DNA of 64,000 bases, taken from NCBI GenBank assembly GCA_030432695.1, contig JAUILN010000011.1, positions 24,950 to 88,949 on the forward strand. Reading direction: 5' to 3'. Made by a program: the position numbers and the translations under genes. The notes beneath the pieces are model-generated. The model searched no databases. It was given only the letters and a program-made list of their open reading frames with translations, and was not told where the DNA came from. The stretch comes from a bacterium. Its GTDB lineage: Bacteria; Planctomycetota; UBA1135; UBA2386. The stretch's first letter is position 1. Each line of letters starts with the position of its first letter. Positions 26,301 through 34,062 of the stretch are shown here, in pieces.

Positions 26301-27881
26301 TGCGTGATCGCCTCCGCCGACCGTCTCGAGGGCCCCTATGGCCCGCGCTACACCGCCGGCGTCGGCATCGGCCACGACAATCTGTTCCGCGGCGACGGCG
26401 GCCGGATGTACGCCACGCTGTTCGGCAATCCGCGCACCGACTTCCCGCAGCCGTTCCGCTGCCGGCCGGCAATGGTGGAGATGTGCTTCGATGGCGAGCG
26501 CTTCCGCATCGCCGAGCCCGCCGGGCAACCCGAGCGCGTTCCCGCGCCGAACTTCGTGGTGATCCTGACCGACGACCAGGGCTGGGGCACCACGTCGACG
26601 ACCTGGGACCCGGCGGTGCCGGCATCGGCCAGCGACTTCTTCCGGACCCCCTCGATCGATCGGCTGGCGGCGCGCGGTATGCGCTTCACCCAGGCCTACG
26701 CCGCGAACCCGAACTGCTCGCCGTCGCGCGCCGCACTGCTCACCGGGCAGAGCCCCGCAGCGCTGCACTTCACCGACATCTGCGGGCGGCAGAGCGGACC
26801 GTTCTACGTAGGCAACCGGCTGATCCCGCCGCGGCACGTCGACGACCTCGACCCGTCGACGACCACCATCCCCGAACTGCTGAAGGCCCACGACCCGCGC
26901 TACGTGGCGGCACACTTCGGCAAGTGGCACCTGCGCGGCGGCGGGCCCGAGGCGCACGGCTTCGATGGCGGCGACGGGAACACCGGCAATGGTGAGGGCA
27001 ACCGCCCGGCCAATCTGCCCGACGACCCCAAGCAGGCCTACGGGCTGACCGACCGCGGACTCGCCTGGATGCGCGAGCAGGTCGACGCCGGCCGGCCGTT
27101 CTACCTGCAGCTCTCGCACTACGCGACGCACCTGGCCTACCAGTCGAGGCCCGCGACGCGCGCCGGCTTCGAGACCGCCGCACCCGGCACACGCCACACC
27201 AAGCTGCCCTATGCCGCGATGCTCGCCGACCTCGACCGCAACATCGGCCGGGTCCTCGACGCGCTCGATGCCCTGGGCATCGCCGAGAACACCTACCTCG
27301 TCTACACCGCCGACAACGGCACCTATGCCACCGACGACCCGGCCAATGCCAATGGCCCGGTGCGCGGCCACAAGGCAATGCTGTGGGAAGGCGGGGTCCG
27401 CGTGCCGATGGTGATCGCCGGGCCGGGCATCGACCGCGGCTCCATCTCGCGGGTCCCGGCGGTCGGCTACGACGTGCTCCCCACGATCGCCGCGCTCGCC
27501 GGGATCTCCTCGGTGCCCGCCGCGGTGGAAGGCGCCGACCTGACACCGGCGCTACACGCCAAGGCCTCCACGGTGACCCGCCCCCACGGCGCACTGCACT
27601 TCCACTGGCCGCACTACCAGCACCAGAAGCGCAGCGTGCCGACCAGCTCGATCGTGGAGGGCCGCTACAAGCTGCAGTACCGCTGGGAGACCGACACCGC
27701 GGAGCTCTACGACCTGGAAGGTGACCTCGCCGAGACGACGGACCTGGCGGCGAAGGAGCCCGAGGTCGCCACGCGCCTGCAGGCCAGCCTGTTCGACTGG
27801 CTCGACGCGGTCGACGCGCAGCGCCCGCAGGTGAACCCCGACTTCGATCCGGAGGACGACCCGGCGCTGCGGCGACGGTGA
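23331..27881 (+). CDS. Secreted trifunctional sulfatase / GH43-like / sulfatase fusion
   Basis: 1516 residues in one uninterrupted frame. ATG 23331 opens a signal peptide (LALATLLSLTGAAVPAQ). Residues 28-560 are a type I sulfatase: NVLLILADDLG (metal Asp pair) and C75 in CCPSRASLLTG, the cysteine turned into formylglycine, with GKWHLG and SDNGACYEWGP later. Residues 575-700 form a small beta domain seen after planctomycete arylsulfatases. Residues 734-1060 follow the five-bladed GH43 fold with RDTWI (base D749), IDGS (D897) and YIEGAF (acid E946). Residues 1071-1516 are a second sulfatase with NFVVILTDDQGWG and C1129 in CSPSRAALLTG, lacking its own signal peptide. One exported chain could therefore remove sulfate and cleave a glycosidic bond of a sulfated polysaccharide. 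It needs a formylglycine-generating enzyme, not found here in active form. Alternative: an unresolved fusion of two neighbouring genes by sequencing error, but no frameshift signal was seen. Confidence 0.88.
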   Translation: MRFTPPLALATLLSLTGAAVPAQDTASRPNVLLILADDLGFSDLSCYGSEIPTPNLDLLAAQGARFSQFYNSARCCPSRASLLTGLHPHQAGVGSFATQQPRKGAGRAYAGHLLADCATLAELLGDAGYSTWMVGKWHLGTPGPIERGFQNYWGFQNLHAYSADQWDLAEYARLPEGTAAELSFGDDFYATDAFSDYALEFLRQTRTAGNEDRPWFLYLAHSAPHFPVQAPVETIDRYVEVYRRGWDALRADRLQRMQRIGLIPRDLPLPPRSMVPVDREDLASGYPGQPNPAWDSLPEDRREDLARRMATFAAMVEHVDHGVGRILRDLQANGELDDTLILFLSDNGACYEWGPFGFDGPSRRGADVLHTGEALRGIGQAGTWQSYGSAWANLGNTPLNLYKHFCHEGGISSPLIVSRGDRFASRSGWIDTPVHLIDVVPTVLEATGATYPERRGDAELQPLEGTSLWPLVDGESFPERALAFEHQEARALRRGRYKVVWGKRMPEAPHWELYDIETDRSEQRDLSSERPELTAELAALWEDWAKRVGADPFTRDDYAPVEDEPTTEAELIADRPLTITCQIDTGDDEEAHGVLVCQGGRQQGFALHLVDGVPTFDVRRNGEITRVQAASAVAGKLRITAHLDAEVMTVGRGRQILASRRSPGLIPAQPTDPREVGQDSLTAAGDYEAPNAFTGSILGHEVKAEGDAPRQPETPPTTASTRPSDYGAAAPGPTMPEGLQPLFDHWMRDTWITRGPDSSYYLTGTTATPGRNFGGRLPHCWDSNDGLYLWRSDDLAQWQSLGRIWSLDADATWQSTYRFGKPFTTITGDAGEAKKRAVWAPEIHWIESAGNWFVVACMNQTAVGGGSFVLRSTTGKPEGPYENIEGNREGPLFPRIDGSLFEDDDGSVWFVGHNHEFARMKPDMSGLAEPMRRFVETAYEPEPYIEGAFVFKHAGRYHLVQAIWSHRMPDGSLRYEGDSKRQGGELWSYDCVIASADRLEGPYGPRYTAGVGIGHDNLFRGDGGRMYATLFGNPRTDFPQPFRCRPAMVEMCFDGERFRIAEPAGQPERVPAPNFVVILTDDQGWGTTSTTWDPAVPASASDFFRTPSIDRLAARGMRFTQAYAANPNCSPSRAALLTGQSPAALHFTDICGRQSGPFYVGNRLIPPRHVDDLDPSTTTIPELLKAHDPRYVAAHFGKWHLRGGGPEAHGFDGGDGNTGNGEGNRPANLPDDPKQAYGLTDRGLAWMREQVDAGRPFYLQLSHYATHLAYQSRPATRAGFETAAPGTRHTKLPYAAMLADLDRNIGRVLDALDALGIAENTYLVYTADNGTYATDDPANANGPVRGHKAMLWEGGVRVPMVIAGPGIDRGSISRVPAVGYDVLPTIAALAGISSVPAAVEGADLTPALHAKASTVTRPHGALHFHWPHYQHQKRSVPTSSIVEGRYKLQYRWETDTAELYDLEGDLAETTDLAAKEPEVATRLQASLFDWLDAVDAQRPQVNPDFDPEDDPALRRR

Positions 27882-27885
27882 ATCT

Positions 27886-27916
27886 GTCGTGGTCGGTGCC
27901 TGGCACCAACCACGAC
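27886..27916 (+). terminator. Long hairpin behind the sulfatase fusion gene
   Basis: GTCGTGGT-C-GGTGC, loop CTG, GCACC-A-ACCACGAC: 13 paired bases interrupted by one C/A mismatch, beginning 4 bp after the stop codon at 27881. No T-run follows on either strand. Its position suggests a terminator or mRNA 3' end protector. The GGTGCCTGGCACC core resembles intergenic palindromes that are often repeated in genomes. Confidence 0.5.
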
Positions 27917-28029
27917 ACAAACAGCGAGGCGGCTGGGTCACGGGACACGGCCCGATCCAGTATCCGCAGAGGCCGTTTCCGCGTGACTCCGACATCGGGC
28001 GCGAGGCACCGGCGGTAGGCGTCGGCGGG

Positions 28030-29481
28030 TCAGAAGCTGCCGACGACGTTGCGGGTGCCGTTGGTGAACAGCAGGCCGAGGGAGTTGGCGCTGGAGAGGA
28101 CGGCGAACTGCCCGTAGAACTCGGCGCCGAGCAGGGCGAGGTCGTTGGGGATCGTGTAGCGGACGTTGGCGCTGCCGGCCGAGTTGGCGCTGGCATCGAG
28201 GCCGATGTCGCCGCTGCTCAGGGCACGGCAACCGGCGGCGCCGAGGGGGCCGAGGTCGAGGTCGGGGTTGGTGACGCCGATAAGCAGGACGGCGCGGGCG
28301 CCGTTACCGGCGGTCCGCAGGCGCATGGTCTGTGTGGCGCCGAGCAGCGGGGCGGTGGCGCTGTGGGTCGGCCGGGTCGCGGGACCGGTGGTGGTGAAGG
28401 TGCGGAAGGCGTAGGCGTCGTTGCCGCTGCCCGCGGTCCAGGCGCTGCCGCTCCAGAGCGCGTCGTCGATCGGGTTGCCGAACTGCTCGATCGGACGCAG
28501 GATGCGGCCGCCGTTCAGCGGCTCGAGGCTGACCCAGTAGTTGGTGCCGGCGTTGATCCGCGCCGGAGTCGGGAAGCTGGCGCGTACGACCTGCGGAGCT
28601 CCCGGCGAGACGCTGACGGTGGTCTCGGCCAGGACCTGCCGCGGCAGCGTGCCGCCCTCGTCGTAGATCGCGACGGCGAGGTCGACGGGCGCCGCACCGA
28701 CCGCTGCGGAGCGGAATTCGATGCTGCAGACGTCACGCGTCGGGTAGCCGAAGTCGTCCCGAACCCGGAAGGCACGGCGCGCGTTGCTCTGCGTCTGGCC
28801 GCTGAGCGGGTTGCCGTTCCAGTTGACCTCGCGGAACGCGCTGCTGGAGCACGGCGCGGAGGCACCGCAGCTGGCGCCGAACGGCTGGCTGATGCCACGG
28901 ACGTTCGGGGCGTAGTTGACCTGGTAGCGGATCGGCTGGTCGTCCCGCAGCCAGAACTGGAAGCCCGACTGCTCGGTGAAGTAGTAGCTCTCCACCGAGT
29001 TGCCCGAGGGCGCCGTCGGCTTCTTGATGTAGTTGGTCGACGGGAAACCACCGCAGGCGTTCGAAGTGCCGTAGTCGAGCACGACCTGGTAGCGCTCTCC
29101 GGCTCCAAGGATCAGGTTCGAGAAGCTCGCCCGCACCGTGCCCACGTTGTCCGGGATGCTCAGCGGGGCCGACCGACCGAGGACCGAGCCCTGGTTCGGG
29201 CTGCCGCCGTCGTTGTCGGGACGCACCTCCATGCGGACCGTCGCGCCACTGCAGCCGCCGTTGGCCAGCTTCACCGCGATGTCGCAGACCTGGATGTCGT
29301 AGGCCTGCGGGTTCACGAACACGAAGCTGCGCTTGAAGGCGACGTCGTCGTCCCAGGCGAACTGCGCGTTCCAGTTGCGCTGGCGCGTCTGGGTGCACTG
29401 CGCGTTCAGCGCGGTCGAGGTCAGGCCATCGGCGGTCAGGGCCAGCAGCGCGGAGGTCAGGATCAGCTTGGAGGCGTTCAT
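28030..29481 (-). CDS. Secreted protein, unknown function, lineage C-terminal module
   Basis: 483 residues, ATG at 29481 with AAGGACGAG in the leader. The signal peptide spans about 1-27 (LILTSALLALTADGLTSTALNA). The mature protein is beta-rich, with two similar halves: each has a strand pattern such as VRMEVRPDNDGGSPNQGSV or VDLAVAIYDEGGTLPRQV followed by a carbohydrate-binding-like turn (YQVVLDYGTSNACGGFP and YWVSLEPLNGGRIL). This looks like a duplicated jelly-roll domain of the choice-of-anchor type. The end (LLGAEFYGQFAVLSSANSLGL) matches the C-terminal module shared by other secreted proteins here. Divergent from the first sigma/kinase pair; a hairpin lies in its leader. Confidence 0.7.
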   Translation of the reverse strand: MNASKLILTSALLALTADGLTSTALNAQCTQTRQRNWNAQFAWDDDVAFKRSFVFVNPQAYDIQVCDIAVKLANGGCSGATVRMEVRPDNDGGSPNQGSVLGRSAPLSIPDNVGTVRASFSNLILGAGERYQVVLDYGTSNACGGFPSTNYIKKPTAPSGNSVESYYFTEQSGFQFWLRDDQPIRYQVNYAPNVRGISQPFGASCGASAPCSSSAFREVNWNGNPLSGQTQSNARRAFRVRDDFGYPTRDVCSIEFRSAAVGAAPVDLAVAIYDEGGTLPRQVLAETTVSVSPGAPQVVRASFPTPARINAGTNYWVSLEPLNGGRILRPIEQFGNPIDDALWSGSAWTAGSGNDAYAFRTFTTTGPATRPTHSATAPLLGATQTMRLRTAGNGARAVLLIGVTNPDLDLGPLGAAGCRALSSGDIGLDASANSAGSANVRYTIPNDLALLGAEFYGQFAVLSSANSLGLLFTNGTRNVVGSF

Positions 29482-29511
29482 CGGTCTCGTCCTTCGGGTC
29501 GGGTTTCGGAG

Positions 29512-29532
29512 CGCCCGCGCTCGCCGCGGGCG
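29512..29532. promoter_or_regulatory. Inverted repeat between divergent genes
   Basis: CGCCCGCG (29512-29519) and CGCGGGCG (29525-29532) form a perfect 8-bp stem with a 5-nt loop. It lies 31 bp upstream of the secreted-protein gene and about 110 bp upstream of the sigma factor gene. It may be an operator or leader hairpin. Confidence 0.3.
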
Positions 29533-29643
29533 GGATTCGGGAAGCACCCCGGATTCGCCCGCCCGGCTGCGCCAGGCTTTCCCCGCCTTTTCCCTCCCGC
29601 TGCCCCTAATCCCTTTCCGATAGACTGTTACGATCACCCAAGA

Positions 29644-30177
29644 ATGTCCGGAGAGCGCCCCGATCCCCTGCCCGAGGTCTACACCGAGCTGCGCGCGGTC
29701 GCGGCCGGCTACCTCCGCAGGACCCCGAGCGCCGCGCCGACCATCCAGGCCACCGCGTTGGTGCACGAAGCCTGGCTGCAGATCGCCAAGCACGACGAGA
29801 CCCGCTGGCGGAGCCGCACCCACTTCGCGGCGCTGGCCTCCAAGGTGATGCGCGACGTGCTGGTCGACGAAGCGCGGGCCCGCAAGGCCGCCAAGCGCGG
29901 CGGCGACCGGCAGCGATTGACCCTCTCCGGCCTCAGCCCAGAGACCGACTCGCCCGACGTCGACGTGCTGGCCCTGCACGAGGCCCTCGAACGGCTGGCA
30001 GCGGAAGACCCCGAGCAGGCCCGCATCGTCGAACTTCGCTTCTTCGGTGGCATGACCGGCGACGAGATCGCCGAGACGGTCGGCGTCTCCCGCCGCACCG
30101 TGGTCCGCGAACTCAAGATGGCCCAGGCCTGGCTGCTCCGCGAGATGACCCGCGACGGAGACCCCAGCGATGGCTGA
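29644..30177 (+). CDS. ECF-type RNA polymerase sigma factor, planctomycete family
   Basis: 177 residues, ATG at 29644. Region 2 covers about 10-75 (LVHEAWLQIAKHDETRWRSR then HFAALASKVMRDVLVDEARAR, typical of the ECF subfamily that planctomycetes pair with Ser/Thr kinases), and region 4 about 120-170 (ARIVELRFFGGMTGDEIAETVGVSRRTVVREL, a helix-turn-helix for the -35 element). No anti-sigma gene is present; the kinase gene overlaps its last 8 nt, so the two are translated together. The kinase is expected to regulate sigma activity by phosphorylation or to respond to the same signal, as known for ECF/STPK gene pairs of planctomycetes. Confidence 0.92.
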   Translation: MSGERPDPLPEVYTELRAVAAGYLRRTPSAAPTIQATALVHEAWLQIAKHDETRWRSRTHFAALASKVMRDVLVDEARARKAAKRGGDRQRLTLSGLSPETDSPDVDVLALHEALERLAAEDPEQARIVELRFFGGMTGDEIAETVGVSRRTVVRELKMAQAWLLREMTRDGDPSDG

Positions 30178-32929
30178 GTCGCGCCACGCCCGCCTGAAGG
30201 CACTGTTCACCGAAGCCGTCGACCTGCCACCCGGTCAGCGCGAGGCCTTCCTCGCCGAGTCCTGCCCCGTCGATCTCCGCGACGAACTCGAGGAACTCCT
30301 CGACTTCGAGACCGACGACGGCTTCCTGGCCCCCGAGTGCGACTCGACCCCGCCGCCGGCTGCCCCCGCCGCGGCTCGCCTGGACGACGGCCAACTCCTC
30401 GGCGGCTACCGGATCCTCCGCGAACTCGGGGCCGGCGGAATGGGCCGCGTGTTCGAAGCCGAGCAGGATAGGCCACGCCGCCTGGTCGCATTGAAGGTCG
30501 TGCACGGCCTGCGAACCGGCGGCGAACTCGCCCGGCGCTTCGAGCGCGAAGCAGAGGTGCTCGGCCGACTCGAGCATCCCGGCATCGCGCGGATCTGCGA
30601 AGCCGGCATCGACGAGGCCCTCGGCGTGCCGTTCCTGGCGATGGAACTCGTCGACGGCGTCCCGCTGCTCGACTTCGCCAGGAACCACGCCCTCGACGAC
30701 CGCGAACGCCTCGACCTGATCGCACGGATCGCCGACGCCGTGCAGCACGCCCACCAGAAGGGCGTCATCCACCGCGACCTCAAGCCGGGCAACGTCCTGG
30801 TCGCTCGGAGCGACGCGACGCCCCGCATCCTCGACTTCGGCATCGCCCGGACCTTCGGCCACGACGACGACCTCGACACCACCCGCGACGGCCAGGTCCT
30901 CGGCACCGTCACCCACATGAGCCCGGAACAGGCCGCCGGCCGCCTCGAGGACGTCGACACCCGCACCGACGTGTATGCACTCGGGGTCCTCGCCTTCGAG
31001 CTGCTCACCGACGGCGAACAGCCGCACGACACCACCGGCCTCGGCCTGCACGCCGCGCTGTCCCGCATCGTCGAGACACCGGCCCGCCGCCTCGACCAAC
31101 TCGTCCCCCGGCTGCGCGGCGACGTCGCGACGATCGTCCACAAGGCGCTGCAGCCGGAACGCGACCGGCGCTACCAGAGCGCCGCGGCGTTCGCCGACGA
31201 CGTCCGACGCTACCTCGGTGCCCAGCCGATCCAGGCCCGGCCGGCGACTCCCTGGTACCAGGTCAGCCGGTTCGCCGCCCGCAACCGGAGCCTCACCGCC
31301 GCGGCCGCGGTGGCCATCCTGTCGCTGGTCGGCGGCACGGCGGTCGCGACCTGGAAGGCGATCGAGGCCAGCGAAGCCGCCGCCCAGGAACGCGAGGCCC
31401 GCCAGCGCGCCGAACGCCGGCTCGGCGACGTCCGCGAGTTCGCGACCAAAGCGGTGTTCGAGATCCACGACGAGATCAAGCACCTGTCGGGCAGCATCGA
31501 CGCGCGGCGCCAGCTCCTCGACGTCGGTCACGACGCGCTGGTCCGCCTGCAGGCCGAGGAGAGCGACGACCCCGACCTCATCCGCGAAGTCGCTGTCGCC
31601 TGGTCCCAGCAGGGCCGGCTGCGCGGGGGTGACACCTACCACCTGGGGAAGTCCGCCGACGCGACCAGCTGCTTCGAGACCGCGATCACTCTCTGGCAAC
31701 GCCTGCTCGCCAGCGACGCCGCACCGAAGGCCACCGACCGCAGCAAGCTCGGCCTCACGCACTACCGGCTGGCGATGCTCGACCTGGACGCCCGCGACCT
31801 CGATGCCGCCGAGCAGCGCCTGCGCACCGCGATCGAGGTCATGGAACCCGGACTCGAGGCCTTCCCCGAGCACATGGACCTGCCCGGCGACCTCGGCTCC
31901 GTCTGGACCCGCCTCGGCCGCGTGCTGATGGAACAGGAGCGCGCCGCGGAGGCGCTGCAGGCGATCGAGACGGGACTCGCTTTGAACCGGGAATCGCTCC
32001 TCCGCGCCGTCTCGGACGAAGACCGGGCCTACCACCTGCGCGGCCTGATCGTCTCCCACAACTGGCTCGGCAACCACCACTACGACCGAGGCGACCTCGA
32101 GGCCGCCGAGACCGAGTACCGCCAGTACCTCGACTACGCCGAGCAGGTCTGCGCACTGCTTCCCGACGACGAACTCGACGCGTCGAACCTCGCGATCGCC
32201 CACAAGAAGCTGGCCCGTGTGCACCGCAAGCGCGGAGCACTCGACGCGGCACTGCAGGCCGAGCGACACGCGCTGGACGTGATGGAATCACTCGCCGCCG
32301 TGGATGCCGGGAGCCGCGAGCCGAACCTGCGCCGGGTCTCGCAATGGCTCGACTCGACGCTGAGCTGCGCGGGCACCGAGCTCCAACTCGGCCGAGCCGC
32401 GGCCGCCCGCGAGACCCTTGCCCGCGGTCTCCTCGCGCGGCAACTCCTCACGCCGCACATCGCCGACACCCAGAGTTGGGCCTGGTCCTGCGTCGCGTAC
32501 GCCAACCTCGCGGCCGAACTCCTGCTGCTGCAGGACGACGCCGTGGGCGCCCTGCGAGAATTGCACGATGCCGGCCCCGCGCTGCGGCGAGCGCTCGCGG
32601 GTGACACGCCGAAGGGCACGCTGCGCACCGCGGCCGACTTCGTCGCCCTGCGGATCGTCACGCGGTCGAGGCTCGGCCAGGACCAGCAGGCTCGCGAGGA
32701 GCTCCCGGAACTCCGACGCCTGACCCGCGAGATCCTCGACCGCGAGGCTTCCGACGAACCACGCTCGTTCGAGCTGCAGCTCGAGCTGTTGGACGGCGCG
32801 CTCCGGGGCTCCAGCGAGACCGCCCACGCGGCAACCCAGGCGTGGCTCGGCCCCCGCGGCGACAAGGCCAGCGAAGCGGAGCGGCGGGTCCGTCGCGCAC
32901 TGGCAATCGCCGAGAGCCGGCGCCGGTGA
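30170..32929 (+). CDS. Transmembrane Ser/Thr protein kinase with TPR sensor region
   Basis: 919 residues, starting inside the sigma factor gene (8-nt overlap). Kinase domain 80-350: G-x-G-x-x-G loop ELGAGGMGRVFEAEQ with catalytic K109 in ALKVV, HRDLKPGN at 201-208, DFGIA at 222-226, and APE-equivalent SPEQAA at 251-256, so an active PknB-type enzyme. One TM helix at about 376-396 (AAAAVAILSLVGGTAVAT) follows. The C-terminal 500 residues are helical repeats, TPR-like (LGLTHYRLAMLDLDARDLDAAEQRL, VARAYHLRGL-type), which would lie outside the cytoplasmic membrane and sense or dock partners. N-terminal residues 1-75 form the short helical cap common in this family. Functional partner of the preceding sigma factor. 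Confidence 0.92.
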   Translation: MAESRHARLKALFTEAVDLPPGQREAFLAESCPVDLRDELEELLDFETDDGFLAPECDSTPPPAAPAAARLDDGQLLGGYRILRELGAGGMGRVFEAEQDRPRRLVALKVVHGLRTGGELARRFEREAEVLGRLEHPGIARICEAGIDEALGVPFLAMELVDGVPLLDFARNHALDDRERLDLIARIADAVQHAHQKGVIHRDLKPGNVLVARSDATPRILDFGIARTFGHDDDLDTTRDGQVLGTVTHMSPEQAAGRLEDVDTRTDVYALGVLAFELLTDGEQPHDTTGLGLHAALSRIVETPARRLDQLVPRLRGDVATIVHKALQPERDRRYQSAAAFADDVRRYLGAQPIQARPATPWYQVSRFAARNRSLTAAAAVAILSLVGGTAVATWKAIEASEAAAQEREARQRAERRLGDVREFATKAVFEIHDEIKHLSGSIDARRQLLDVGHDALVRLQAEESDDPDLIREVAVAWSQQGRLRGGDTYHLGKSADATSCFETAITLWQRLLASDAAPKATDRSKLGLTHYRLAMLDLDARDLDAAEQRLRTAIEVMEPGLEAFPEHMDLPGDLGSVWTRLGRVLMEQERAAEALQAIETGLALNRESLLRAVSDEDRAYHLRGLIVSHNWLGNHHYDRGDLEAAETEYRQYLDYAEQVCALLPDDELDASNLAIAHKKLARVHRKRGALDAALQAERHALDVMESLAAVDAGSREPNLRRVSQWLDSTLSCAGTELQLGRAAAARETLARGLLARQLLTPHIADTQSWAWSCVAYANLAAELLLLQDDAVGALRELHDAGPALRRALAGDTPKGTLRTAADFVALRIVTRSRLGQDQQAREELPELRRLTREILDREASDEPRSFELQLELLDGALRGSSETAHAATQAWLGPRGDKASEAERRVRRALAIAESRRR

Positions 32930-32942
32930 ACGGGTCGAGGCG

Positions 32943-33986
32943 TCAGTCCTTCGGCGCGACTCCCACCCGGCAGATCCAGATCCGCTCCCGATCGAGCCGG
33001 CGGTCCTTGCCGTTCACCACCCCGCGCTGGTCGAACCATTCCGTCCGCTCGCCGATGCCGTCGGTCGCGGTCTGGGTCGACCAGTAGCGCAGGCCGACGA
33101 TTTCCTTGCCCTTGCGCTCCCAGCCGAGGAACACCACCGAGTGGCCCGACCCGCTGTGGCGCCAGAGCTGGACGAAGTCGCCGGGGCGGACGTCGTTCCA
33201 GTCCTCGATGCGCACGCCGAGGTCGTTGGACACCAGCGCGGTGTAGACGCAGCTCGGATCGGCGGCCGAGCCGAACCACTGCGACTGCAGCCGGCGCACT
33301 CCCTTCAGGTCGAAGTCCTTGATCCGCCACGGCCGCGCGTTGCGGGCGCACCAGGTGCGGTAGGCGTCGAGGAACACCTCGAAGGTCAGCCCGCAGCAGT
33401 AGGCCCGGCCCTGCTCGTCGCCCTCGCACAGCATCTGGCCGGCGTACTCGAGGTCCTTGGTGCAACCCTTCCACGAGCCGCTCTTCGGCCAGTGGTAGGT
33501 GTGCGTGCCGTCGGCGGGATAGTGGGCCAGGGTCTCGAGCACGATGCCGTTGAAGTCGCCGAGCCGCGGCACCACGACCGTGTCGGGATCGGCATCCGGC
33601 CGGGTGCGCAGAACCACCACGGTCTTCCCCGGCAGCTCGACGCGCAGCGATTCCGCGCCCGAGGGCATCGCCACCAGGGTCTCGACCTTCGAAGACGGCA
33701 AGCCAAGCTGGCGCCGCGCGGCGGCCAGGTCCGGGACGACGATCTGCCAGGGCGAGTCGACGGTCCCGGTCGTCAGCGCGGCGTCGTCGACGAACTCCAG
33801 CCGCAGGCCGTCTTGGTCGATCTGCGCCGGCCCGCGCGCCCCGGTGATGTCCTCGAAGCCCAGACGCGTGAGCGCCGCCACCGCCCGCGCCGGCGCCGCG
33901 CAACGCAGGCGGACCGCATCGTCCTGCGCCGGGCAGACGATCGGGATCAGCACGGGCAGGAGGACGACGAGGGCGCGGGTCGGCAT
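32943..33986 (-). CDS. Secreted papain-fold (CHAP/NlpC-like) protein with N-terminal VOC-like domain
   Basis: 347 residues, ATG at 33986 opening a signal peptide (ALVVLLPVLIPIVCPAQ). Residues 24-130 have a beta-alpha-beta-beta order like a glyoxalase/VOC unit (AVAALTRLGFEDI, LRLEFVDD, IVVPDLAAARRQLG, VELPGKTVVVLRT). Residues 145-300 resemble a papain-like peptidase or amidase: GRAYCCGLTFEVF with C197/C198 at the start of a helix, then GDFVQLWRHSGSGHSVVFLGWE with H282, the order Cys-His of CHAP and NlpC/P60 domains. Several other cysteines could form disulfides in the periplasm. A role in peptidoglycan or peptide cleavage is inferred, not shown. The gene is convergent with the first kinase and divergent from the thioredoxin-fold gene. 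Confidence 0.65.
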   Translation of the reverse strand: MPTRALVVLLPVLIPIVCPAQDDAVRLRCAAPARAVAALTRLGFEDITGARGPAQIDQDGLRLEFVDDAALTTGTVDSPWQIVVPDLAAARRQLGLPSSKVETLVAMPSGAESLRVELPGKTVVVLRTRPDADPDTVVVPRLGDFNGIVLETLAHYPADGTHTYHWPKSGSWKGCTKDLEYAGQMLCEGDEQGRAYCCGLTFEVFLDAYRTWCARNARPWRIKDFDLKGVRRLQSQWFGSAADPSCVYTALVSNDLGVRIEDWNDVRPGDFVQLWRHSGSGHSVVFLGWERKGKEIVGLRYWSTQTATDGIGERTEWFDQRGVVNGKDRRLDRERIWICRVGVAPKD

Positions 33987-34062
33987 CGGCAGGTCGGAAA
34001 AGATGGGTCGAGGCTCCGTCCGGGTCTGGCCGTCGACCGCTCGGGGATCGACGATCGCCGGG

